In this document: positions 1 to 10,865 of the stretch, one piece after another
Position numbering within the stretch: position 1 is the stretch's first letter
Layout of the letters: each line of letters starts with the position of its first letter
NCBI GenBank assembly: GCA_023014365.1
Contig: JAEBUN010000012.1
Span: 806,001 to 870,000 of the forward strand
Direction of reading: 5' to 3'
DNA: 64,000 nucleotides
DNA from: Lepiota brunneoincarnata
Lineage: Eukaryota > Basidiomycota > Agaricomycetes > Agaricales > Agaricaceae
Notes under the pieces: model-generated
The model's database searches: none
The model's input: the letters and a program-made list of their open reading frames with translations, nothing else
Told to the model about the DNA's origin: nothing
Made by a program: the position numbers and the translations under genes

Positions 1-1197
1 TGTTGCAAACGAGTTGGCGAAGCCACTGTTGACAGCCATAACGATGGACGTTGGACAGATACCCTTCCAGGAACGGCTTTGCGTCAGCATACGGTGGGTT
101 TTGAGTGAACACCAGCAACTCACCATGATCTGGGGCATGGCAGATATGGGGACATACAAAGCCCAATTACCGTTGAATCCATCTGCGGTTCGGTACAGGA
201 CGAACTCGATTATTTTGCAAATGGTCACAATGAGTCCCGATTCGATGATCAAAAGAACAACTCGATGGTATTTCGCTTGAGAGGAAAATCCAGCCAATCC
301 TCGTGACAAATACCTATTGATTAGTCTACCCTCAGCGCAGTTACATTGATTCTGAGCTTGAAAGAACACAGACCAGATCCTCCCAGCAGTGAGCAGTGTC
401 ACAAAAGCATTGATGGCAATCGACGTAGCAAATGTTGCGATGCCCCAGCGAACCTGTAAGCTCTCCGGGGCTGAGGTTTTGAAGAAAAAACTATCTGCGA
501 CAAATCCTGTGACTGCGAAGAATTGCCAGAGGATCTGGGATGAGGGGTGTGTGTCTAGGGGGAGAGGTTATGTGCTCACTGGTACTCCCTGCCAACATCA
601 TAGCAGGAAAAGCAATAACATACAAATTCCCGTTCCAGATCGCATAGCATCGCCATAAGAGAACGAAATCTCCCAAAACAAACTTTGAACAGCAACCGCG
701 GCCAAGAATGATGAGTGCCCAAGAACCTAGAGAAAACTCCTGGAAACTCACCGTGATGACATATAGCAACACTACTCCATGACCGAGGGGACTGTTTAAC
801 TCTGTCAGATAGGGTTTGGTACCGACGCCTCCAGCATGTGTGATAAAGGCTTCCACGGTCCTCGCCAACACCAGAGCGCAGTGTACTGTTGCCAAGCCAT
901 ACCTATATTCAACCCCTTAAGCATATGCATGATGTACTTAGAGGACAAAGAAGGCGGACAATGTAATAACAAGGAATATGTTCCATTTTATAGCTCTGGT
1001 GGACTTCACACTTTTACCATCTTCAGTTCTACGGGTGAACGTAGAGATCATACAGGCGATGAAAACGACGGTGAACACACCTATTGCAATGCGGTTAGAA
1101 CTAACTATAGGCAATATGAGCTGTCCACTGTACCCCAGAGCACGCCTGCAAGCCAAGTGCCCACGAGATATGCTTTATCGATACCAAAGTCCGGCAT
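1..1197 (-). CDS. Basidiomycete seven-TM-type membrane protein, 3' end outside window
   Basis: Minus-strand multi-exon gene. The chosen ATG is at 1197-1195, giving MPDFGIDKAYLVGTWLAGVL, then a 5'-GTACAG...AATAG-3' intron and a TM segment (VFTVVFIACMIS). Later exons read HCALVLARTVEAF, LLWRCYAIWNGNLYVIAFPA, RWGIATFATSIAINAF and LLIIESGLIVTICKIIEF, ending with a GICPTSIV-like motif at the left edge. This order of hydrophobic segments, with RCYxxW after an intracellular loop, matches the large family of agaricomycete membrane proteins of unknown function. I recognise the family by recall only. One junction near 895-945 does not splice cleanly in frame (a TAA precedes the GTACAT donor), so the gene may be damaged or the exon boundary may differ. 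No ligand or role can be stated. Confidence 0.6.
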
Positions 1198-3412
1198 GCT
1201 GGTGGCGAGGAAGAATATTTCTTAGATCATCGAGGGGCGCCCTCACCATTAAATAGGTATGGTTTCCGGAAACAGAGGCATTGCTGGGATCATACCTGCA
1301 CTGCCAAAGAAGCTGTTGAAATGATTCGAAGTACTTTGTATTTGCCGACGGATGTGGCATTCAACACGAGCGAGCGGGGCCCGTCACCATGTCGGGGGAT
1401 TCTGCCCCAGCGTAAATAATGAATATCTTCACACACCATGATTTTCGATCTGCTCCACTCGCTGTGAAGACATCGATGTTTGTCATCGTTCCGGACTATT
1501 TAAACACCACGTTCGAGAGTGCAATCAATATGCCAACATCGGTGATATCCTAGCCTCGTGAACTTGTTCAAAGTGGCTATCCAAATGATGTGCGGGTGAC
1601 GGGAAGATGCATGTGAAACCTCCTATGCCAATCAGGAGGTGTATGGATCTTGTTGGGCACCCACATAATGTTCACCCGCTCGTTCTGCGCTGCCTATGTC
1701 GAGTGAGGTAGATAGATCCGTGAGTACCATCACCATCCGACGAGGTTTCAAGTTTTCAACTCTCACAACACGCACTGTCAGGCATAAAACCGCCAATAAA
1801 CGATCACTTACACCCAGCAACAGGCACTATCAACCACGACATCCAGGCAGAATCATTCATCCATCTCGTAGACCCCCACGCCCGCATCCGTTCTTTCTGC
1901 GAAAACGCATCCTTCGTCGATAGTGCAGTCTGCGCTGCTTTGAGCGTAAGAACAACCTAGACAAAGGCTTCTCAGCTTTTTGGAAACTGTCCGGAACGCG
2001 ACGTAATAATGTATCTCTGTCAGGCAATAATCAACTTATCTCCAGCTGCACTGCACAAAGGGTAACATAAGGGAGCATCATTGAAACATGTAGACAGTAG
2101 CGTGCGGGTAAGCCTCACAGCAGATCTAGATCATGGCTTCAAGCTGATGGTTGTACCCGGGCAACATAACATCTGTTTCGAATATTCGGGGAACAAGAAG
2201 AACCCGGCAACAGCGGCGCCTCCAATTCCGAGTTCCGTAGAAAAATATCATAGATCACTAGGGTTTTGAGCCAATGCCGCAACATCAACCAAGCACATCT
2301 CAAACGGCCCAGCCTTGTTGACAGCCCACATCATCATCTCATCTGCCCATCCCTGACCACTTTCTCATGTATACTAAATTTATATTCCAGACGGTCGGTG
2401 CGTATATCTCGGAGGGTACGCCACTGTTTCGTGGTTTTATCCGCTCGACGCCACCAATATGTTCGAGCATCGTCGGGACGGACAAGTTTCTCATGGGAAG
2501 GCCACTACGACAAGTCCCACGGGGCAAGGAGGGTGGTTTGCATAAGGGGACTTATAAATTCGCGAGATATGGCGGGGAGAAATGACAATCGCTCTACAAA
2601 CATTGCCCTCCATCCGGTGCCTGGAGTTTGGTAGGGAAGACTGTGTCGTTTGGATACGCTATCAGGTTAATCCATTAATCACGGGTTATCTTCTGTCGTG
2701 TCCGACAACCTCATCTCCATCGTCTTCGGGGCTCTCCAGGCACCCAACCCTGCACACAACGCCATCCTACCTCCCTTCATTCCATGACGCTAATTATCCT
2801 AGCGGATGGTGATGAGGTTAAATCCTACCTCACACATCAACGCCTACATTGCTCTCCACAAGTTCAAGTGTATCGGATGCATTGAACTGCGTGTAAGCAT
2901 GGTCCAGAGCACCACCCTTGCCCGTCCAATCCTTTGAATTCTTTCCTCATTGGTTCTTTGGTTCTACTTTGGCATTCGTCCGATGACCCAGTTCATATCT
3001 CCATGCAAAATCACATTCTAAACAGCGGATATCATGACTGTGTTCTAATCAACGGACTCATGGCTTATGAAATCATTCTCGAGATTTGAATGATCAGAAC
3101 AATGGTGAGGTTGCTGAGTGAGGACTTGATATCCTTCCAGCCCTTGTGAACGTTTAGTAATCGATCAATACGACACCTTTTTGTGCATTTGAGGTGACTC
3201 TTCGAGTTTACCGTCCTGGAACTCCTAGTCAAACGGTTTACAGGAGCGATTCCTGTCTCTGCATCGGAAATTTGTGCCATTGGGGGAATGTGTGGTCGTA
3301 AAACGATAGGCCCAGAAGCTGCGCTGGTTTCTATTCTCCTATCATTTGTGGTATCAGGGAAATTCAAATAACCCCCCCATTTCTTCTCCCACAATCCCTC
3401 GGCTTGGCGACC
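1198..3412. other. Stretch without a confidently called gene
   Basis: Base use is host-like, with ordinary CpG frequency unlike the TE island. Several short open stretches look coding-like in places: plus strand near 1810-1940 (FIHLVDPHARIRSF), minus strand near 2270-2370 (KAGPFEMCLVDVAAL) and plus strand near 2695-2790 (SDNLISIVFGALQAPN). Candidate donor and acceptor sites exist between some of them. They could not be joined into a convincing gene, and no family was recognised. Exons of one or two small host genes or decayed host genes are the likeliest content. Confidence 0.35.
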
Positions 3413-3562
3413 ATGCTGCTTCTTCTCGCTCAGACCACCGTCGTTTCAGCCCTCGTGTTCGGCCTTGGAGCGCAGGCCTCGTGTCACCGCAACATCGCAA
3501 ATAGCTGTCCCACCGCCAGCGATCTCCGCACTACTGGCACCACCCGGGACCCCTGCTGGTAA
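3413..3562 (+). CDS. Small secreted-protein ORF (49 aa) or first exon of one
   Basis: ATG at 3413 opens 49 codons ending in TAA at 3560-3562. Residues 1-22 form a classic signal peptide (MLLLLAQTTVVSALVFGLGA) followed by a likely cleavage site after AQA. The remaining 27 residues contain three cysteines (SCHRN, NSCPTA, DPCW). The stop overlaps a possible splice donor (GTAACT at 3559), so this may be exon 1 of a longer secreted protein. An open stretch with more cysteines (NTSCGSWPC, IPDCFARCF) follows at about 3600-3780. No known family recognised. Confidence 0.4.
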   Translation: MLLLLAQTTVVSALVFGLGAQASCHRNIANSCPTASDLRTTGTTRDPCW

Positions 3563-3814
3563 CTCTACGACGCGTGATTTTGGCTAGCTGGTAGAGTGGA
3601 TACATTTATACACCGATATTTGGACTCTGACTCGAAAACAACCGAATACATCTTGCGGCTCCTGGCCATGCTCCAGCAATAAAATGACAAACACGGAGAT
3701 TCCAGATTGCTTTGCCAGGTGTTTTGCTATTGAAGGCATTCAAAAATTTAACTCGGATGATGGCGATCGGATATGACCCAACTGTCACTAGAACTCAAAT
3801 GTATTGAATACGTT

Positions 3815-5381
3815 TTACAACTCCAGGTCTAATACTACTACGGTAGAGTTAGACACTGTCAGTACGATTCTTCCGATATCTTCATCAAATGCGCGCACAG
3901 AACCATCCAGAAGTAGGCTACCGTCTGTGATCGCAGACGATAGCCCGACCAACGCCCTGTCCCAATGATTGCATTTGAATATAACCTCGCCATTCTGTCC
4001 ATATGTGTACACGTTAGCAGAGGAGTCGCTGTCATCAAGCATGACACAACATAATGAGCCCACTGCCGTCAGGCGACAATAGTTGCGTGTATACTAAAAG
4101 CGGTCAGATGATATCGTCGATGGAGGAGTCAGGGGATCATGAGGAATCTTGATGACGAATAGGCGCTTTCGGCTACGACGCGCGAAACTCAGTTCAGTCG
4201 ACGAGATGTATGGGGAGGATTGCCAAGGGCGTGGCATTCCGGCAGCACCTGAGGTAGATATTGAGATTTTGTGAAGCGGTTCTAGCACATTCGGGGCTGG
4301 ATCTGTTTGTGGTATAGCATATATATCGATGTCAAGAGCATTCGTAATTGCAACCCTTTCTCTCGGAAGGATTTGAAGATCGAACTGCCAAGCAACAGAT
4401 TTTCAGCGCTCAATCTGGGGTGGGGGAAGAATATTGGCAATCTCACGCACCCCATACCAAGTGGCAAACTTTGCGGATATCAGTGGCGGGCCGGGTACAC
4501 TAGGTGCAGTCCCATACTTGAGGACATACATGATGTTAGCGGCTGTAGCGTCCTTAGAAAGAAGTTCTTGTCTGTATGAAAGGGTCTTTGTCAAGGGCTG
4601 AGGCATCGCTCTCTCCTTCAAGGTCTAGTTGAAAGTCTCGAATGGGCTCAATTTCTAGCGTCGCGGCCGATCCGTGGCCGCTAAGCCGGACGACATAAAA
4701 ATAAATTCGCGTCAAATTGTTTGCACCTGAGGTAACATTGAGCCACGAGCTCTTGGCACCGGAAGAATATGCAAGTGTACCCCCGCCATAGAGCGCAAGT
4801 CGAAATGTCAAACGAGGCTCCGAAGAATCAACCCAAATCACTAGGGGGTTTGGCATGTTCTCGTAGTAGCTGCGGTTGAGGTTGAGGCATTTCGAGGCCC
4901 GTCACGAACAAGGTTCCTGCCTTGTCTATTGATAGCAACCACCGACCTCCAGGAACGACCAGACATCCTTGAATAGACAACGGAAAAGAACGGGTTTGAA
5001 ATGAACGAGGGCGTGAAGAGGTCCACAGTTCCTTGACACGATATTGTCGCAAGACCCAGTTCTCGAGTTCATCGACTGCATAATCGATCATGGGCTCCTC
5101 CAGTCTGCCGTGACCCTGTTGCGCTTCGAGATGTCGAACTAAATCATACCAGAGGTGAGGGGATTTTACTGCGGCATACAAGGCTTTGCATGTCTAGGGA
5201 GCCAAAGGATAAGTGGCCTCGAATGATAGAGTGCCGGCATTACGAGTTTCAGCGCCAGCAAGGTCTGTTTGTCAGATCTCCCAAGAATGTGGATTAGAAT
5301 CTCTAATGGTAGTGTAGAGAACATATCTGGGACTAGAAGATAGTTGGAGGAAGTGGATGGAAAAGTCTCAGACATCAACAT
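3815..5381 (-). CDS. F-box domain protein with introns
   Basis: Minus-strand gene starting at ATG 5381. The N-terminal exon carries an F-box (STLPLEILIHILGRSDKQTL, about residues 22-41), the motif that docks a substrate adaptor onto Skp1 in SCF ubiquitin ligases. The second block (about 5165-4830) reads SPHLWYDLVRHLEA, then RPRSFQTRSF and VPGGRWLLSID. This is the usual layout of agaricomycete F-box proteins with a degenerate beta-propeller-like C-terminal half. Further exons follow at 4856-4554, 4620-4285 and 4288-4094, and a last exon at 4063-3815 ends in TVVVLDLEL. Exon edges are approximate. The target of the ligase cannot be inferred. Confidence 0.75.
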
Positions 5382-5643
5382 ACTTTGCGGATTGATTTAT
5401 CATCCTGACGCATGCTTCGCTTGCATATTGATTGGGTAAAAGGAAACAGTAACATCTGTGCGAGCATGAACAATTGAATTGACAACTCATGAGGCAGAAA
5501 GTGCTGTGAGGCTTCTCTCATCAGATGATAAGGTTGTAAGAATAATACATCTCAGTCACTCGGCGTAATGACGAGTACCGAGGAGGCCGAAGTGTACGCA
5601 TTACGATGAGTATTCTAGCTACTGAATGTAAACAAAAAGAGTG

Positions 5644-5846
5644 TGTAAGGACCCTTTTGTGGGGGTCCTCACGAGCGAGAGGTAGCAGACAAGGAGATCA
5701 ACGAGCACAAGGGATATATTATTATGAGGAGAGTATGAGAGAAGATGATGATGGTTGTTGTTAAACAAGAAAAAAGTGTCTGTTCCATACGTCCGTACCG
5801 AGATGTGTCAGTAATCACGTGGTCAGTGTAAGGGAGCGGCCTTACA
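5644..5846 (-). repeat. 3' LTR of Gypsy-A
   Basis: 203-bp LTR with TG...CA ends and TGTAAGG/CCTTACA terminal inverted bases. A polypurine tract lies directly upstream on the minus strand (GGAGGGGGGATAG, about 5847-5859). The other LTR is not in the window, so its TSD cannot be checked. Left of it (5382-5643) is host intergenic DNA. Confidence 0.75.
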
Positions 5847-6440
5847 CTATCCCCCCCTCCGAAACAAAATAAAAAGGGGGAAACACGTAAAAAGGGCCAA
5901 GGCACGGGTGCATTAAAAAACCCCTTAGGGAAAAAGCTACCAGCTGGCAGACGAAAGGAAAACATACTATAATAATCCTTTCTTCGCCAACCAGATGTCC
6001 AAAGCCTCACAATCGTCAATTTCCCTATGCAGTAGCCAACGATCCTGGTCCAGCCCCTCATTATTCCATCAGACAAGATACTGTTGTCCCCGACTGCACT
6101 GATGTTCCTCAAGAATGTGGTCAATGACAAATTCTTCTTGCCCATCCACAATGACCACTTCTGGTTGTGCCTGCATCCATCCAGGAAAAAGGGCATCATC
6201 GTTGGGGACAAACGGCTTGACATCCTGTGTCAAGAAAACAGGGAAAGCATTAGGCAACTTAGGCATTTCAAGCATCACTGTGGAATGGGATGGTGATGTG
6301 TGTAGAACTTTGTAAGGTCCATTGAACTGGGGCATGAACTTGGCCACTTGTTGTTCACCTGATGCCTTATAGTCCCGACAACGATTCAATGTGGAGAGCA
6401 TGACCATATCACCTGCCTTATAACAGTGTCTTTGAGAATT
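5847..6440 (-). pseudogene. Gypsy-A integrase C-terminus and chromodomain
   Basis: Minus strand: KAGDMVMLSTLNRCRDYKAS is the GPY-type integrase C-terminal module, followed by KFMPQFNGPYKVL. A chromodomain follows (VIDHILEEHQCSRGQQYLV, then after an in-frame stop WNNEGLDQDRWLLH and DCEALDIWLA). Chromodomains of this group target integration to heterochromatin. The segment begins exactly at the YR-element junction (6440/6441) and ends at the polypurine tract. Stops and frame changes make it non-coding today. Confidence 0.8.
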
Positions 6441-6685
6441 CACTAGGTGCTAAGCAAGTTACAAGGTGGATAAGAAATATAGAAGATGGTACAAATTGCA
6501 AGTAAGTTAGGTGGGTGAAAGCGTGTAGCACTTCCCGACCTGTGGAGCGAAAACCAACTCAGGGTCTAAGGGTCGAGACAAGCTGCAAAACCCACATGTA
6601 AGGAGTCTGGTGATGTGTTGAGTGAGTCTTGGCACCCACCAAGTTAGGTGGCAGATGATGTGGCTTACCAATCATGAGGGGAGCA

Positions 6686-7680
6686 CTAGTGAATTCGCAT
6701 CATATTGGTGATGATCATGTGATGCAGCTCTGGGGTAGCTTGTAGGTAGGGGGCAAGGATTTGTGCATGCTTTCGCAGATAAAGGATGAAAGCATCACTT
6801 GCCCACCATCCAATAACTTTCATCGTTTCGAATGGGACTTCCCGGAGAAGATACTCAAGGGTGGACCCAATTTGGATTCCGTGACCTTGTAAGGGCTCTT
6901 CACCAGCGTCACAGGCAGCCTGAGCTAGGCAAGTGATAAATGTTCTCTTGGTTAAAGCCCAGTGACCTGACTTCCACTTGTGGGCAAAAAGGTGACCATC
7001 AGCTGGAGGTTGGTTGATGCGCATGTGATTCTCAAGGGCTGCATATGGGTTGGTTGGTCTGTCTTGGCGCACCCAGGTTACATCTTTGCCCTCTGAGGAC
7101 GTTTTGGTGCATGGCAGATGTAGAACCACTGACATGCAGCCCATTTCAGTCTTCCTCATCTTTGAGATTGGTGGAGGTCACATGTTTGGTGGGGTCAAAA
7201 CCATCAAGCCATTTTACCATGAATTCGCCAACACATCCCACAGCATAGAAGCAGGTAGTGAGGCAGGCAAAAGTTGTGCAGTCTAATGGCTCCTGTAGAT
7301 TGAGTTGTTCCTTGAGTTTTGCCATGTAATCTGGGGTATATGGGTGGCGCTTTTTGCATTTCAATGACAACGGGGTAAGTTTAGATGCAGCTGTGAGTAG
7401 CGCTTCTATTTCTGGCTCATCTAGCGGCCATGTCATGCCATGAAGCACATGCCAGGCTCCAGCAAGTTCAGAGATAAAGGCAGAGAGAAGGATTTTGCTG
7501 GTGGGTGCTTGCTGCCATTCTGGGATTCCTTTGTTGTCACAGTAGACATGAAAAGTGAGGAGACCTGAGCCGTAACTTTCTCATGTGCCTTCTGCCCATG
7601 CCTGAGATATCACATCTAGGATACATTCAATGTCCAAGTCTGTTAGTTTGATCGGGTTCCCTTCTGTGTCCAGTGGTGAT
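6686..7680 (-). pseudogene. Tyrosine recombinase of the YR retroelement
   Basis: Minus strand: N-terminal SAM-like core (IECILDVISQAWAEGT, stop, ESYGSGLLTFHVYCD), then DCTTFACLTTCFYAV, TKTSSEGKDVTWV, LENHMRINQPPADGHLFAH and EYLLREVPFETMKVIGWWAS, ending LRKHAQI and stop TAG at 6688. It resembles agaricomycete proteins annotated as DNA breaking-rejoining enzymes. By comparison with that family, the first catalytic arginine (ARLGE) has become cysteine (GCVGE, about 7234). The second (HGIRIG) has become glutamine (HGIQIG, about 6873). Stops and a frame change add to this, so the enzyme is dead. Confidence 0.75.
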
Positions 7681-8700
7681 CATGATTGCTCCAGTTTCCA
7701 GAGATGGAGCCAATCTCGAGCAAGGCAGTGTGGGCGAAGTGGCAATGGTTGGGGTGAGAGATTGATGCTGTATGCTGTGGGAGTGGATAAAACTGGGATC
7801 TGTTGGAGAGTGTTGGATCTACCGCCATGGTTGTCACTTGTCTTTCGCTTCATGGAGGAATGCTGCACCCCAGCATCGAGAGCCAACAAGGGGGGATTGG
7901 TGCTCAGGGGTGCCTCGGTATTATTGTGCTGGTGTGGGGAGGGGCATGGGTGCAGGACTGTGTTGACAAGTGTAGAGCTCAGCTGGCAATGTGGTGTCGA
8001 AGTTGGAAATGAAGGGAGCAAGTTCATCTGGGATGGCGACTGAGGGAAGGAGGTAGGAGGTTGAGGGGTAGATGCCCCGAGAGGGTTTGTCTGCTGGGTT
8101 GTGCTTGCTTGGGACATAACAAGTGTAGATAGTGCAGCTGCTAGAATCTGTGAGCTTGTGGATTCTTTGGAAGACAGTGTTGGTTGGGGGTCCAATTCCG
8201 AATGCGCGAAAAAGGTCAGTTCCTGCATCAGCAACTGAACCATGGACACCACCTGCTGACATGAGTCCGAAATTGTCATTGGTGTTGATTGCAAATTGAT
8301 TTGGATCTTGTAGCTTGACCACAAGGCCAGGCCATTGGCCTGGGAGGATTGGGATTGTACAATATGCTTCTGCTACATCACGTATTGAGGCTTAGGTGCC
8401 TTGAGGGAGGTGCCAAATGAGAGTGCATAGTGTGGCAAAGGTACCCCAAGTGCACGGAAAATGGTCAGAGTCAATAGATGAATTAATCAAGGACAGACCA
8501 TCCTGCGGCAAATGCAGGAAAGAAAAATTATGTACTACTCAATACTTTTGGACTTTTCCAGGCTTAGGAACGAGAGATAATGGTGAAGACTGGAATGGAC
8601 CAAGAAGTTCTTCAACTTTGCTTTTGGAAAGGGGTCCAATATACATATCTCCCAGAGCCGAACTCTTGATTGACTATTTCCTGGTACTGTCTGGAATGTA
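7681..8700 (-). pseudogene. Reverse transcriptase/RNase H remnant of the YR retroelement
   Basis: Minus-strand RT lead-in (VEELLGPFQSSPLSLVPKPG, then stop; INSSIDSDHFPCTWG) and RT core (ASIRDVAEAY, QWPGLVVKLQDPNQFAINTN, ADAGTDLFRAFGIGP). Immediately before the expected catalytic aspartate pair the sequence jumps, near 8165-8185, to an RNase H tail (IYTCYVPSKHNPADKPSRGI). The deletion removes the RT catalytic motif and most of RNase H, so this copy cannot make cDNA. A serine/proline-rich linker leads to the recombinase. Confidence 0.7.
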
Positions 8701-9836
8701 TGTGTAGAGTTGGACTATTATCAGGGGTGAACGTTGAATAAATTAGGGGGATACCAGCATCAAATCCAAATTGAAGACTATGTGGGAGAAAAGGGTATTT
8801 ATTGAGAAGCTTATGCTCCATGAGTAGGTGGTGCCATGTCTTGTGGTGATAGGGTGTGAACGCTTTACTCTTTCTGAGCTCAGGGACAGTCTTGAGCTCC
8901 GTGATCCATCTTTCCACAACCTGAGCATTCATGATGGTGTCCTGCTCCAGAACTGGTGCAGCCAAGCAGACGTTGCCAGTCGGAGCAAATTGTTGTTCCA
9001 TTTGGATTGATAATGCATCCTTGCTCATTTCTTCGACAGTGGACCTTTTCGCCATTCCAAAATGTTTCTGATGCACATTTGTAAATGTCATGACAGTATC
9101 TCCCCAAGCAAATGGCGCAAGTGGATGGGGTTTGCAAGCTTGCACCTGTATGAAAAGAAGATTTTCATGGCCCTGAAACTGCACAGGTTGGGGAGTAAGC
9201 GTGGCATTTACAAGGGGAACACTGGTGCAGGGGAGAATGGGACAGAGAGCGATTTGCTCAGAACTGTCTTGGCGGCTCAGGGTCTACAAAATGTTGCTTG
9301 GTACCATGGCTACCACTAGGGGAAGAGCTTGTGGTGGACATGAAAGCTTCACAGATGGTGTGCATCTGGTGCCAATATTCCGAGGTGCATTGACAGGGTG
9401 GGAAGGTGTAATGGGATACATACAGGTGGATCATGTAAAGAAGGAGTGAGTGAATAGGGAATGACACGATGTAGACATGATGTAGTGAGGCAGAGCAGAG
9501 ACAATATGGAGAAAAACCATGGGTGAAACACAGGCCCAGGTTTGGCATATGGGGAAAACATGGGTGAGGCACAGGTGCCAATACATGTGTAGAGAACCGT
9601 GGGCATAGCAAAAACCCTGGCATAGCATGTATAAACCATGGGTGTAGCCAAAGCCTGGGTGTAGCAGGCAAACCATGGACAGTAGTAGGGAGTCTAGGTG
9701 TAAAGAACTGGGGGCATAGCATAAGCCCTGGTGTAGTATGTGGAGACCACAGGCGTAGCAAAAGCCTGGGTGTAGCAGGTGGCCATGGACAGTAGCAGGA
9801 AGTCCAGGTGTAGCAAAAGGAGGGAAGGAACCCAGC
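8701..9836 (-). pseudogene. ORF1 C-terminal part with zinc-finger cluster, YR retroelement
   Basis: Minus strand: CAICLGRYCHDIYKC, then NEQGCIINPNGTTICSDWQR and HHHECSGCGKMDHGAQDC. This cysteine/histidine cluster precedes RT in agaricomycete YR elements and probably binds nucleic acid in a gag-like role. The linker before RT (FTPYHHKTWHHLLMEHKL, FGFDAGIPLIYSTFTPDNSP) is also typical. Upstream, a repeat-rich stretch (9490-9820) reaches the KDZ1 junction. Several stops interrupt the frame. Confidence 0.7.
9490..9825. repeat. Degenerate minisatellite, about 110-bp unit, inside YR ORF1
   Basis: Blocks such as AAGCCTGGGTGTAGCAGG (9651 and 9761), CCATGGACAGTAG (9673 and 9784) and CATAGCA-CCCTGG recur with a period of 110-112 bp. 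There are about 2.5 to 3 copies, each made of shorter 30-40-bp sub-units around ACCATGGGTGTAGC. Divergence between units is high. Confidence 0.6.
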
Positions 9837-10375
9837 CACATAGTCAACCTACATTGTATCAAGTGAGTGGGGCCAGTGAATGCATACACTGTATCGAGTG
9901 AATGGGAGCCAGCGGGCCCGCTGGCTCTGCTACCTCACCATAAATCTTCATGCCCGGGTCTTATCCCATGGTCAAAGAGGTCCTAAGAGGTCAGGATCAT
10001 GGGTACTAGAAATTCCAGGTTAGGGAGTGGAAAGCGGCAATCTGGGAGGGGTGGGCTGGCACAACCTAGATATAACTGTCCTTCCATATTAGAATGTATG
10101 TGGCAAAGTGACAAGTATGATACATTCATGAATGCCGGAAATATTGACAAATCAAATGCCAGATGTGATACATGTGCCAGACAATGGGGTGGCAAACAGT
10201 GGCATGGGTACTACAATGGTCCATATGATGGCACACCATCAGCCATACATTCTGCAAGACGTAACTTGTGCTGAGGTCAGCTGGCAGTCAGCCAGCATCA
10301 TTTCAAGAATTGCTGGGATGTAAGTTGGCAAAATGTCAAGGGCAAAAGCCGATGCAATGTGCTGGGCAGGAGGCT
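9837..10375. repeat. Left TIR of KDZ1 (about 540 bp)
   Basis: Inverted copy of 37668-38206, roughly 90 percent identical by eye, with mostly transition differences. The tip reads CACATAGTCAACCTACA here and CAGGTAGTCAACCTACA at the other end. It includes a small palindrome GCCAGCGGGCCCGCTGGC at about 9912. Confidence 0.85.
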
Positions 10376-10865
10376 AATGCCGGATGTGATACATGTGCCG
10401 GAGGATGGGTTGGCAAAGGTCAGGAGGAATACCAGACCAAGGTCCATGGGGTCAAGGTGAAAAACATACATTGTGAGGAATGTCGGCTGTGCCGGGGCTG
10501 GCTGTGGTACACCAGTATTGAGTGAGGTTGTAGTGCTAGAATAGTGTAGTGGGTGCCTAGTGATCAACTGACATGGATAGCAAACATGTTTGGAATGTAA
10601 AGTTGATGAAGCCAAAATGAGCAGCACACATATTGCTGGTGTACCAGTCATATAATTAATACATGGGCCGAATGCAGGGCCAATACTAAAACTGCCATAA
10701 AATGTGCTGAATGTATATGACACAGGATTCAATGAGCAGCAGGAAGGCTGCATGATAGCGAATAATCTGGAGTGGGAAAGAACAATATTACAATTTTAAT
10801 ATTTAACATAAGTAATTATGTTACTAGAGCTCAACATCAGGAGTGGGGAAGACTGCATGATGGAA
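10376..10865. other. Subterminal non-coding part of KDZ1
   Basis: No gene seen. A 40-45-bp piece of the TIR (around GATGTGATACATGTGCC, 10155) recurs here in direct orientation at about 10380, so TIR-derived sequence extends inward. The rest is unique AT-leaning DNA downstream of accessory gene A. Confidence 0.5.

Noticed and set aside
3065..3394. 109-codon minus-strand ORF near the F-box gene
   Set aside because: No motif, signal or splice context. It cannot be separated from chance.
7680..8324. 214-codon minus-strand ORF as a separate gene
   Set aside because: It overlaps the RT/RNase H remnant in another frame and is serine/proline-rich by composition only.
9490..9825. CRISPR-like array
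   Set aside because: Units are degenerate, spacers are not unique and the host is a eukaryote. It is a minisatellite.
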